This document shows positions 40,567-51,069 of a stretch of DNA of 64,000 bases, in pieces. Below the pieces are notes generated by a model. It worked only from the letters and a program-made list of their open reading frames with translations, made no database searches and was not told the DNA's origin. Each line of letters starts with the position of its first letter. Positions within the stretch are counted from its first letter, which is position 1. Source of the DNA: Hypomesus transpacificus. Lineage: Eukaryota; Chordata; Actinopteri; Osmeriformes; Osmeridae. Where the stretch lies: contig NW_025813700.1 in the NCBI RefSeq assembly GCF_021917145.1, positions 62,001 through 126,000 on the forward strand. The letters run 5' to 3'. Made by a program: the position numbers and the translations under genes.

Positions 40567-41532
40567 TCAGGGTGTAATTTTCACTTTGTGGATCAGCGCG
40601 AGGGCTCTGGTCTTGATTTCTTTTGTTTTTAGAGAGTAAATGATTGGGTTTATACAAGGCGGGATGCAGGTAGATAACGACAGACTCAAGACGCGCAGGT
40701 CGGGGTCGATGCCAGAGGAAAAGAGCCCGATAACAAATATTGACATAATAGGAATGTAAAATATTGCCACGAGGATTAAATGTTCAGTGCACGTGGCCAG
40801 CGCCTTTAGCCGTCGCGCAACAGTTTTCATTCTGAAAACGACGAGCAGGATACACGCGTAGCTTAAAATGATAAAACTCAATGGACCGGTAAGGTTGACC
40901 AAACTCAGGATCGAAGCGCAAGCCCATTGCAGACTATTGTCATTACATGCCAGTCTAAATACGGGCGCATAGTCACAGAAATAACTAAATACTTGAACAG
41001 ACCCACAAAACGAAAGTCTGGTCATTATTGACGTGGTGAATATAATTGCACCTATAATTGCAGACCAAATTATCGCTAGAATTACAAACATACTCCTCGT
41101 GTTGTTGATAGAATGCTGGCGCAGCGGGAAGCATATAGCTATCAGTCGGTCATAAGCGAGAACCGCGAGAGCGAATGATTCGAGGCTGACGAAACAATAA
41201 TATATGAACATTTGCACAAAGCATAAATTAAATGGAATAAAATTATCTTTTGAGAGAAACAACTTTATCATACTAGGAATGATACATGAGCTCAGGACTA
41301 CATCAATAACTGCCAAGTTAACCACCGCTACAAACTTTGGGGTGTGTAATCGGTAATCCGACACAATTATATAGATCACCAACACATTGAAGATAACCGT
41401 TACGGTGTAAACAAACGCGAGGAAAACTAAATAGACGTTGATGAAACTCAATGACGTAAAGGCAACTATGTAGAAGCCCGGCGGATGGATCAGAACAGAG
41501 TCATTCCCAGATGTCCTTTTCTGAAATTTCAT
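40567..41532 (-). CDS. odorant receptor H (single coding exon)
   Basis: A 321-residue OR starting at MKFQKRTSGND. The open frame runs 17 codons further 5', but an acceptor (TTTCTGCTCAG, exon resuming at 41564) lies inside that extension. A matching donor (AAGCAG/GTAAGC, 41651) gives an 87-base intron in the 5' UTR. Features: sequon NDS, 'LHTPKFVAVVNLAV' at TM2, 'LAYDRLIAICFPLRQH' at TM3, 'CDYAPVFRLACND' in loop 2, 'ALATCTEHLILV' entering TM6 and 'INPIIYSLKTKEIK' in TM7. It pairs with OR I: the first half of the protein and about 890 bases of DNA upstream of TM4 are identical, and all amino acid differences fall in TM4-TM7 and the tail. Confidence 0.95.
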   Translation of the reverse strand: MKFQKRTSGNDSVLIHPPGFYIVAFTSLSFINVYLVFLAFVYTVTVIFNVLVIYIIVSDYRLHTPKFVAVVNLAVIDVVLSSCIIPSMIKLFLSKDNFIPFNLCFVQMFIYYCFVSLESFALAVLAYDRLIAICFPLRQHSINNTRSMFVILAIIWSAIIGAIIFTTSIMTRLSFCGSVQVFSYFCDYAPVFRLACNDNSLQWACASILSLVNLTGPLSFIILSYACILLVVFRMKTVARRLKALATCTEHLILVAIFYIPIMSIFVIGLFSSGIDPDLRVLSLSLSTCIPPCINPIIYSLKTKEIKTRALALIHKVKITP

Positions 41533-42747
41533 GGTCAAAGTCCAGTCACTGAAAAACTCCCAGCCTGAGCAGAAATAAAACAACGTATATTAAATTATCT
41601 TCAAGTCCACATCAATTTCATGCTTAAACAAAATGACACAGAAAAGCTTACCTGCTTGTTGATGTGGTTGGAGTTCAGAATTGAGGAGTTAATAAACTGA
41701 GAAGACTAGCCATTCTCTGCTTGTTTCACCTGGAATTAATACTCTTCATGTAAATCTCCAGAGATGTCATCATTAAGTCACAAACACTTGCATTTCCTTG
41801 TTAGTCATGCAGACTTCCTATGATCTCAAACAACCCGTAGAGAAAATACACGGTATAGACTAATTAGGGAGTAATCAAAACATTCTAACCTACACATTAG
41901 CATAATAACCAACACATAGCATAATTCGTAATTACACAAAATCATGTGATATCATGCATCAGACCAGGCCAAGACTCTAGTATTCACAGTTTCAGGACCT
42001 TATGCAACATCCTTGTCATTTGGGTTCTGTGAAAAGGTGTCCTTCATTTCCCCCTTCAGAGGGAGGTGACAGATCTGACCTAGTGAGGACCAGCTGTGTA
42101 CAGAAGAACAGGCTTTCACCCCTCCAACCACTCCAGATCAAAGACAAACCCACGGAGGGGGTGTAGACAGGGCTATCACTTTAAGGTACCAGGAAATAGG
42201 GACATTTTCACAGACTGAACTGGCACTGCAAGCAGGTGAGCCAGACAGGAATGGACACAGACTAATGCACAGAAAGAAAGAAATATAGACAGACATAGAT
42301 AGACACATACCGCTAGGTGAAAGTTACCTATACGCTGCACTTGCTGTGTGTTTATGTTGGCAGTGTGTCTGGAGAAGGTCTTCCTGCAGGCGTGAATGAA
42401 ACAGGTACGCCTCACAGGTGATGGGTGCTAGGAAGGCAACATCTCCAAGATGGAGGTGTAGTGAGAGGATGGCGTGGCCTTGGGACACGAGGAGCGAGAG
42501 AGAGAGGGAGCGACAGAGGAAGAGAGAGAGAGAGAGGAACGAGCACAGAAGACGAGAAACGGAGAGAGAGGGGAGAGGCTTCACATGAAAGTCCTCTGGA
42601 AGTGAGCCCTGCTGTCGAACCCTTTTTATGTCAGCCTCATCTTCCCTCCAGAGCAGTATTGACTTCCTGCTCCTCGTGCTGGACTGATTAACACGTGTAC
42701 CTCAGTCTCCTTGAGCCTGTTAACACTGCAGGAGCCTTTCAGAGCGG

Positions 42748-42870
42748 ATCATGCTGGCCTTTTTCTGACCAGACTCTCTTTCTACAGGTCATGGGAGATC
42801 CTCCAGAGTTACATCTGTGACCATGGGTCTTTGTTTCGACTGGCCTGCAGTTAAAACCTCCCAAGTATAT
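42748..42870 (+). pseudogene. odorant receptor fragment (F-like)
   Basis: About 118 bases that match gene F from 30878 to 30993: 'GATCATGCTGG', 'CTGACCAGACTCTC', 'ATCTGTGACCATGGG', 'CGACTGGCCTGCA' and 'CCTCCCAAGTA'. This is the TM4 end and extracellular loop 2 only. The frame is broken and there is nothing else of the gene around it. It begins exactly where the left segmental-duplication unit ends. Confidence 0.85.
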
Positions 42871-42912
42871 TTCAACCACATATATTTAAACCACGCAGTG
42901 GTTCAATGTTGT

Positions 42913-44220
42913 CAGAGCCGTACGCAGGCCCCAAAAAATACAGAGGTCATGAGTCAGAACTTCTAGGCGGGTTCGGGGGCATGCTCCCCCGGAATTTTTT
43001 TAAATTACACTATTTAAATATGGCCATTTTCTCTTATTGAGTCTTAAGGAGCAAAAACATCATCATTATGACATTTGAATATGGGGCGGTGTGGAGCTTT
43101 TGAAATTTTGAGGTAAACATGGGGCAATCTGAGGCTTTTTGAAGGACCTTTATGGGACAATTTTTTTTAAATTATTATTATATGGCAACGACGGTACGAG
43201 CGTTTTGATTGGATAACGGGTAGTCACCCCAGCGTGTTGCCCTCCTCGCTGGTCAATACGGATCCGTATTGCCCTCTGACGTCAGCTTCAAAATGAGCGA
43301 TATCGACGAGTCAGCTGCTGAGTTTTACTATCCAGATGATGCTGAAAAGCTTTGTCATCGAAAGTGAGGATGAGCCATGTTGTCCGCTTTCTATCAAAAG
43401 TAATGAGTTGCTTGGCAACACATGAAACACACCGTGAGAAGACTTAAGAGCTAGCTACAATTAGCCTAAAGGTACCATTTATTTTCGTTTACAAAATGAA
43501 AAGAATCTAAAATTGCCATATAATAAACTACTTACTAACCTCGACCGTTCGGTCATGCCGGGAAATATCAAACTGAGGCTGGAACGTATCGACCGAGCGA
43601 TAGCGAGTCAGTTTGATATTTCCCAATTGCCACTGAATTTCATTTTCAATCAATCACATCAATGACATATCATATCAATCGCAAAATGAATGTTGATTCA
43701 ACCGGTGGAAATTGATTGACAACCGGTACTGACGGAGTTAACCAAACTTTGATTTGATGTTTCCTTATCTGAGTAGTACGCTGCTGCAATACAATATTTC
43801 CACATGAAAATGAATCTTTCTTCTCACAGTCATCTGCCACTTAAACTTCTCTTAACTTACATGTTTAGTTTGCTGCGCTCCTCTTCCAGTGACTGTAACT
43901 AACATAGGCTATTCACTAACAGTAGCGGTATGTCTATGGCGGTAACATCAGCGTCCGACTTGTGTTTGGTGGTTACCATAACGACAGTACGTTTTGTTGA
44001 TGACGCGCAGCACATATGTCCAAACTCTTGAGCTACTCGGCTCTTCAAGTATAAAATCACGTTACGGTTTGTGGGAGACCAAGATCATCGTCCTGCAGTC
44101 AGTTTCACGTGTACTTTATTTAGAGTTTATATACCACGATTTAAGCAAAAAAAAAACAGAAATACGAAAAAAAATACCGAGGACACGACCTCGGTGTCCT
44201 CAATGGTAGTTACGGCCCTG
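42913..44220. mobile_element. hAT-like DNA transposon, 1.3 kb, no transposase
   Basis: Ends are 'CAGAGCCGTACG' on the left and the complement of 'TACGGCCCTG' on the right, an imperfect terminal inverted repeat CAGRGCCGTA. It is flanked by a perfect 8-base direct repeat AATGTTGT (42905-42912 and 44221-44228), the hAT-type target length. There is no long frame. Inside lie a perfect 18-base palindrome (43254-43271), a consensus CRE TGACGTCA (43277-43284), an ATG exon-like frame (43293-43363) ending in a GTGAGG donor, and a 17-base perfect inverted repeat (43560-43576 with 43608-43624). It appears non-autonomous. The family was not identified. Confidence 0.75.
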
Positions 44221-44963
44221 AATGTTGTTGAGAATGAAGCTCAGTAGATTAGCGGAAAGTTTAATAGACAAACCATTAATAGGAAATTCAGCTATGATGC
44301 ACTTGAGGGCAGTGTTGTACAGGGATACAAGCCCTTGTAACCTAACGGAATATTGGGACTGCAGGTCGAATGAGCACTAAACAGTTTGAACAAGTGACTG
44401 GCGTGCTGTCAAAAGTAGTACGCTCGCATCACACCCTGTCAGAACCCGTCAGCACCTTTCCTAAAGCGCAGGAGGATATAGAATGAAACATAAAACATGC
44501 TGAGGATGCAGTTTTAGACTGACGTTTGGATGTCCTGCTGCCGACCCTCGCAGAACTCCTCAAACGTTTTGACTCACTTGTCAGGTTGTCGGACAGCTGG
44601 GTCAAAGCTCCAACGCAAAAACGATTTTATAAATTCAAGATCATTTATTGATTTTCTCATTAGGTCACATTTCAGAGAGGTAACTGCTTCACAGTCAGTG
44701 AAAAAACAAATATCATGGAAGATGCAATTAATGGTTTGTTTTAAGCACATGAAAACAAGGACAAACAACAATCATAATCACAATGGTCTATATTAATCCT
44801 AATAATCACAAAATCAAATCCAAATTTAGGTAGCAACAATAACAACTAGTATTTAAAAAACAAGTTATGGTGACTTTCAACCTATCGAAATGCTATGTGT
44901 AAATTTATTTTGTGATTTAATTTGAGTTACTGTAACATATACAATATTCATATCAAAAACCTG

Positions 44964-46160
44964 TCAAACTGTCATTTTCATATCTTCAGAGATTTCAGGA
45001 TTGGTATCATCACCAGACGGCATAGGAATGTCATTTTCAAACCCAGACTGTTCTGGGATGAAATTGTCTTGAGAATGTTCCGGAACATCATGGGTATTTA
45101 CATTCAGTTCCGGAATGCTAACGCCGCCCTCCGGCGACGACTTGTTGCTCAGCGACCCCATTCTGCAGGTGTCAAGAGTCTGGAGCCTCTCCAAGACCAC
45201 ATACCCATGTCTGGTGTACTCCATCGACCCCCAGTACAGCACGTTCCCTGGTCTGAAAGCCCCTGCCTGCAGATAGGTCTGGACCTCACACGGGGAGAGA
45301 ACATAGTCCCACATGTGCTTGTCTGTCAGCTGGCCGGCGAACGATTGCTGGGCATCAAAACCCCCACCATAGGTATCTTGGTCCTGGCTGAGGACAATGA
45401 AAGGGGTTCCAGAGATGGAGCCACCTGCATGGAGAGACCTCCTGACACTGGGTCTCCCATTGAGCCAAACCTGCACCAAACCTGTTCCTGAGTCCCACGT
45501 AGCACAGAGAGAGTTCCACTCATTCAACTCACCTGCCATCCTGTTAAAGAACACAGACTTGTATCCAACCCAAAATGAAATGTTGTCATTGTAAAGAAAT
45601 ATTGTGAGGCTGTTGGCCCTGCCAGGGGTGCTCAGGGAGAAAGAGCAGATGGTGGGGAAGTCATCAGTAAAGAATCGGAGGCAGACAGAGGAACTGAAGA
45701 AGATCTTCTCCAGCTGGGGGTAGAGTCTGGTGTATGAGTTAGCTGTCTGCTGAGGGAAGGTGAACACTCGTCCTCTCAAATATGTCAACACAATCACAGC
45801 CCAATCCTCAACTCAGGCTAGAAGAAAGCTGAGAGACTGATTATTAAAGATTGTTAGGTCATTCTAATTACTGTAATGTATGTATCATGTGTGTGTACTC
45901 TACAGTGTACCTGGAATAGTGTAGGTGTATGACCTTTGTGAAATTCACAGCAAATACTGTATCTAAAGTTGTGAACATCCAATCATCCAAAATGCCCAAA
46001 CATTTCATTGTCAATTGTAAAAACATAGAGTTGTTGTGGATTATTCACCTGATATACACAATATGAGAAAGAAAAAAGTATATGTGGAAAAATACAATTT
46101 ACCTTGTGGTGTAGCATAGCAAAACGTAACTATGGACAGCAAATATGCCAAGGTCTTCAT
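44964..46160 (-). CDS. CRP-like pentraxin, copy 2 (splice acceptor altered)
   Basis: Sister of the pentraxin at 38.3 kb. Exon 1 (46160-46103) codes for 'MKTLAYLLSIVTFCYATPQ' and the donor GTAAAT is intact. The expected exon 2 (45781-44964) is open and the same length as in copy 1. The acceptor reads GACAT instead of GACAG (change at 45782), so the normal site is lost. An in-frame AG nine bases further in (GAGAG/GACGAG) would restore the frame at the cost of three residues; an upstream AG would also be in frame. The protein differs from copy 1 mainly at residues ~45-95: 'PGRANSL' replaces 'PGIDNSF', removing the Asp of the calcium pair. The acidic C-terminal tail is kept. TATAAAAG is at 46214-46221. 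Either it uses an alternative acceptor or it is a young pseudogene. Confidence 0.8.
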
Positions 46161-46213
46161 TCTGCAGTCAGTAAGATAATTTTTATTTAGTTCTCACACT
46201 GGTTATTTTGTGT

Positions 46214-46221
46214 CTTTTATA
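46214..46221 (-). promoter_or_regulatory. TATA box of pentraxin copy 2
   Basis: TATAAAAG in the same position relative to the ATG as in copy 1, so the core promoter is preserved. Confidence 0.6.
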
Positions 46222-46950
46222 GTCAGAACAAACTTTATCCTCATTGGACTTTGTATAGATGTATCATTTAACCTTTTATTATGCATCCATAACAATTTCA
46301 ATTAATTATTTCATGGGAACCAGTAGAATAAGATTGTACAGTTTAAGGAATTGCATTACAGTTTACAGTTTAATGATTGGTGAGGTGCATACTTTACATG
46401 ATAATACCATTTCAACCCCAGCTTTAATGTTGTTGCAGGGTGAATTTCGAAATTCTGTTTCACATTGCATACAGGTACAGGGTTGTGACAAATACGCAAC
46501 GTACTTGTATTTCTGTATTCGCTACATAGGTGCAGTATGAACACACTTAAATTGCTCTTTCTTTGTTTCATTGAAAGTGCGGATTTCAAAGTCAGTACAC
46601 ATGGTAATTGGAAAGTAAGAGAGGGAGACAAAGAATGTGTCAAACTGACGCATGCTGGAGAACACGACACTTGCACGGGATTTTCCATCGCGCCGGAATC
46701 TCACGTGCCTTTCATTCTCCTGATGTTCTGTTGTCCGATGTAGAGGTTTTCACATTGGACTGGGATAAAAGTCATATGATGTGATGAGGACTGGAGTAAC
46801 TGATGATACGTACGCAATAAACACTAAATACGAAATCGTTTAAGGCAGTCAATATGTTTTTATCTACTTAATAACCACATGCTCATCACCATAAAGATTG
46901 TTGGAGTTTTTTGTTGAGAATGTGTTGAGTCAACGCCAGCGGCATGGACG

Positions 46951-47916
46951 TCAACGTGTAAATTTCACTTTGTGGATTAGCGCTAGGACTCTGGTCTTGA
47001 TTTCTTTTGTTTTTAGGGAGTAAATGATTGGGTTTAGACAAGGCGGGATGCACGTAGATAACGACAGACTCAAGACGCGCAGGTCAGGGTCGATGCCAGA
47101 GGAAAAGAGGCCGATAAAAAATATTGCCATAATAGGAATGTAAAATATTGCCACGAGGATTAAATGTTCAGTGCACGTGGCCAGCGCCTTTAGCCGTCGC
47201 GCAACAGTTTTCATTCTGAAAACGACGAGCAGGATACACGCGTAGCTTAAAATGATAAAACTCAATGGACCGGCAAGGTTGAACAAACTCAGGATCGAAG
47301 CGCAAGCCCATTGCAGCCTATTGTCATTACATGCCAGTCTAAATACGGGCGCATAGTCACAGAAATAACTAAATACTTGAACGGAACCACAAAAAGAAAG
47401 TCTGGTCATTATTGACGTGGTGAATATAGTTACACCCACACAGGCAGACCAAATTATCGCTAGAATTACAAACATACTCCTCGTGTTGTTGATAGAATGC
47501 TGGCGCAGCGGGAAGCATATAGCTATCAGTCGGTCATAAGCGAGAACCGCGAGAGCGAATGATTCGAGGCTGACGAAACAATAATATATGAACATTTGCA
47601 CAAAGCATAAATTAAATGGAATAAAATTATCTTTTGAGAGAAACAACTTTATCATACTAGGAATGATACATGAGCTCAGGACTACATCAATAACTGCCAA
47701 GTTAACCACCGCTACAAACTTTGGGGTGTGTAATCGGTAATCCGACACAATTATATAGATCACCAACACATTGAAGATAACCGTTACGGTGTAAACAAAC
47801 GCGAGGAAAACTAAATAGACGTTGATGAAACTCAATGACGTAAAGGCAACTATGTAGAAGCCCGGCGGATGGATCAGAACAGAGTCATTCCCAGATGTCC
47901 TTTTCTGAAATTTCAT
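46951..47916 (-). CDS. odorant receptor I (single coding exon)
   Basis: Paralogue of OR H, 321 residues, starting MKFQKRTSGND by the same reasoning (acceptor at 47948 and donor at 48035 define an 87-base 5' UTR intron). Differences from H are confined to the C-terminal half: 'SACVGVTIF' for 'SAIIGAIIF' in TM4, 'NDNRLQWA' for 'NDNSLQWA', 'SLFNLAGP' for 'SLVNLTGP', 'MAIFFIG' for 'MSIFVIG' in TM6, and the tail 'KVKFTR' for 'KVKITP'. OR TM4-TM6 form much of the odorant pocket, so these may alter ligand range. No defect seen. Confidence 0.95.
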   Translation of the reverse strand: MKFQKRTSGNDSVLIHPPGFYIVAFTSLSFINVYLVFLAFVYTVTVIFNVLVIYIIVSDYRLHTPKFVAVVNLAVIDVVLSSCIIPSMIKLFLSKDNFIPFNLCFVQMFIYYCFVSLESFALAVLAYDRLIAICFPLRQHSINNTRSMFVILAIIWSACVGVTIFTTSIMTRLSFCGSVQVFSYFCDYAPVFRLACNDNRLQWACASILSLFNLAGPLSFIILSYACILLVVFRMKTVARRLKALATCTEHLILVAIFYIPIMAIFFIGLFSSGIDPDLRVLSLSLSTCIPPCLNPIIYSLKTKEIKTRVLALIHKVKFTR

Positions 47917-49856
47917 GGTCAAAGTCCAGTCACTGAAAAACTCCCAGCCTGAGCAGAAATAAAACAACGTATATTAAATTATCTTCAAGTCCACATCAAT
48001 TTCATGCTTAAACAAAATGACACAGAAAAGCTTACCTGCTTGTTGATGTGGTTGGAGTTCAGAATTGAGGAGTTAATAAACTGAGAAGACTAGCCATTCT
48101 CTGCTTGTTTCACCTGGAATTAATACTCTTCATGTAAATCTCCAGAGATGTCATCATTAAGTCACAAACACTTGCATTTCCTTGTTAGTCATGCAGACTT
48201 CCTATGATCTCAAACAACCCGTAGAGAAAATACACGGTATAGACTAATTAGGGAGTAATCAAAACATTCTAACCTACACATTAGCATAATAACCAACACA
48301 TAGCATAATTCGTAATTACACAAAATCATGTGAAATCATGCATCAGACCAGGCCAAGACTCTAGTATTCACAGTTTCAGGACCTTATGCAACATCCTTGT
48401 GCAACATTATTTGGGTTCTGTGAAAATGTGTCCTTCATTTCCCCCTTCAGAGGGAGGTGACAGATCTGACCTAGCGAGGACCAGCTGTGTACAGAAGAAC
48501 ATGCTTTCACCCCTCCAACCACTCCAGATCAAAGACAAACCCACGGAGGGGGTATAGACAGGGCTATCACTTTAAGGTACTAGGACATAGGGACATTTTC
48601 ATAGACTGGAATGGACACAGACTAATGCACAGAAAGAAAGAAATACAGACAGACATAGACCGATAGGTGAAAGCTACCTATACGCTGCACTTGCTGTGTG
48701 TTTACGTTGGCAGTGTGTCTGGAGAAGGTCTTCCTGCAGGCGTGAATGAAACAGGTACGTCTCACAGGTGATGGGTGCTAGGAAGGCAACATCTCCAAGA
48801 TGGAGGTGTAGTGAGAGGATGGCGTGGCCTTGGGACACAAGGAGCAAGAGAGAGAGGGAGCGACAGAGGAAAGAGAGAGAGAGAGAGGAACGAGCACAGA
48901 AGACAAGAGAAACCCAGAGAGAGGGGAGAGGCTTCACATGAAAGTCCTCTGGAAGTGAGCCCTGCTGTCGAACCCTTTTTATTTCGGCTCCATCTTCCCT
49001 CCCGAGCAGTATTGACTTCCTGCTCCTCGTGCTGAACTGATTAACACGTGTACCTCAGTCTCCTTGAGCCTGTTAACACTGCGGAGGCCTTTCAGAGCGG
49101 AGGGCCGATCGACCCGAGGGCTCTGCTGCTGAGCTGCGTGGGGGGCGCCGGATGCCCCACGGTCGAGACCTCTGGTCCCGGTTAGGACCTCCGATCCAAC
49201 ATCTGGCCCCAGTGGCTCGCTGGCGGGTCAGTAAGTTCATGTTCTCAGGGGGTCCGAAACACACATGCTTCCACTGCTATGTAAACGCACATACACATAC
49301 ACACACCATGCACCCACACTCCTCACGCTTCACCAAAAACAACCCCACACACACACAACAAACACACAGACAGTAACAACATACTGTATACGGGACAGAA
49401 TGACCCCCCCCACAAAGGGATCATTCGCTTTGTGTGAATCCCCGGACTCCTTCTAATGAGCCAATTAGTGATGTCATCCCCCCGAGAATGCTGGGTAATG
49501 ACTTTGCTTGTAAACAAACCAACTCCTTAGTGTTGCAACTCACAGCTAATTAATCTCATCTTGTTCTTTAATAACCCCGGTGTGACCTAGGTTGTTGCGT
49601 CAATAAGAGCTATAAGGCTTGTGTTGTTGGAGCGTGTTTGTCTTGGAGTCTTTCCAATGGGGACTATATAGGCTGATAGAACCAGAGCAAAGTCTACAGA
49701 GTGGCCTAATTACGTGTGCGTACGTGTGAGCCCTCCCCAATCACCCCCCCCCGCCCATGCTCGCCCCCTCTCACCCTTTGAGATCCGTACCTTCAAGAGT
49801 GAACCTCCAGTGGTGTGATAACCCTCTCATTAACCTCTAAGAACTGCAGTGAGGGA

Positions 49857-50024
49857 CAGAGAGAGAGAGACAGAGAGAGACAGTGAGAGACAGAGAGAGA
49901 GACAGAGAGAGAGAGAGACAGCGACAGAGAGAAAGGCCGACAGAGAGACAGACAGAGACAGAGGGAGAGAGAGACAGAGAGAGAGACAGGGAGAGAGACG
50001 GAGAGAGACAGGGAGAGAGCCAGT

Positions 50025-50090
<66 letters not shown>

Positions 50091-50092
50091 CA
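49857..50092. repeat. (GA)n / GACAGA repeat
   Basis: About 235 bases of GA broken by CAGA units, becoming pure GA at about 50031-50088. Confidence 0.95.
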
Positions 50093-50870
50093 GATAAAAG
50101 GTAACACGGGGCAGGGCCGCTCGCTCCGTCAGCTCCAGCGAAGCAGGCCCTTATCTTCCCCTTTTACCTGGTTTAATAAACACCAGTAAACACTCCATCA
50201 CTACACTGTCCTGAAGAGTCATAAAGCAATATCAGAATACAAACATCTTGAGGGGAGAAGGGCCCAATCAGAGAGCTTCCTGTTGGAACACAACAAAGGG
50301 AAGTGTACATAATGTCTTGATGTGAGGGGCTTAAGGAGAGCAGCGTGAGCGAAAGGCTCTCCGGGGAGAGAAAGAGGGAGAGAACACAGGTACCCACATA
50401 GAGGTGGAAGCCAAGGAGTCGACCAATCAGGAGGGGGGGTCTGCGTGAGGGTCTTGGCCGACCTGGGGGCGGGGGGGGGGGGGGGGATTGGAACAATTCT
50501 ATTCAGCGTTTTCCCGCTTTTCTTTTATCATCTCTCGTCCTTTCACCCTATTCTGCCGGACTCAGCACAAACTCTATCCCTGTGCCCTTAGAAAGTCACT
50601 CAGCTGGATAAAAGTCCTTTACCTGGACGATGGGGGGGGGGGGGAGTGAGAGGGTGCGGCGTGCGTGTGTGTGCGTTGGGGTGGGCGGAGGGTGTGGAGG
50701 GGGTAAACGAGGGAACAGGAGGAGTCGGAAATGGCTGGAAACGAGCGTCGACACGGGACAGAGAAGGAGAGAGAGTGGAACCGAGAAAGAGCGAGAGGCG
50801 AGCGCAGGGAACGCGAAAGAAACGCTTGGAGGCAGGATCACGAGGACCTCGCGGCGGCGCCGTTTCTGTT

Positions 50871-51067
50871 GGGAGTCAGGTGGCTGAACGGTTAGGGAAT
50901 CGGACTAGTAATCAGAAGGTTGCTGGTTCAATTTCCGGCCGTCCCAAATGACGTTGTGTCCTTGGGCAAGGCTCTTCACCGTACTGGCCTCGGGGGGAAT
51001 GTCCCTGTACTTACTGTAAGTCGCTGTGGATAAGAGCATCTGCTAAATGACTAAATATAAATGTAAA
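50871..51067 (+). mobile_element. tRNA-derived SINE, copy 2
   Basis: Plus orientation. The tRNA-like head 'GGTGGCTGAACGGTTAGGG', the body 'ACGTTGTGTCCTTGGGCAAG' and the fish tail are all present. TGTTG at both ends (50867-50871 and 51068-51072) may be the target-site duplication. The long plus-strand frame running into it has no meaning. Confidence 0.9.
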
Positions 51068-51069
51068 TG

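Larger units (their letters stand above)
37587..42747. repeat. left unit of pentraxin-OR segmental duplication
   Basis: Begins at 'AAGCTCAGTAGATTAGCGG' (about 37592) and ends at 'CCTTTCAGAGCGGA' (about 42747). The direct copy lies at about 44231-49101. The offset changes from 6645 to 6384 to about 6350 along the unit, mostly because a minisatellite at 39.9 kb expanded only here. The unit carries pentraxin 1 and OR H. Confidence 0.92.
44231..49101. repeat. right unit of pentraxin-OR segmental duplication
   Basis: Direct copy of 37587-42747, carrying pentraxin 2 and OR I. The left edge is just after the hAT-like element and the right edge at 'CCTTTCAGAGCGGAG'. Flanks diverge at once beyond both edges. 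Confidence 0.92.

Noticed and set aside
49073-49264. Possible small GC-rich exon just right of the second duplication unit
   Set aside because: A 63-codon minus frame and a plus-strand donor-like site exist, but no motif is recognisable and no partner exon is seen.
50646-50951. A 101-codon frame
   Set aside because: Its 3' part is the SINE and the rest is GC-rich low-complexity sequence.
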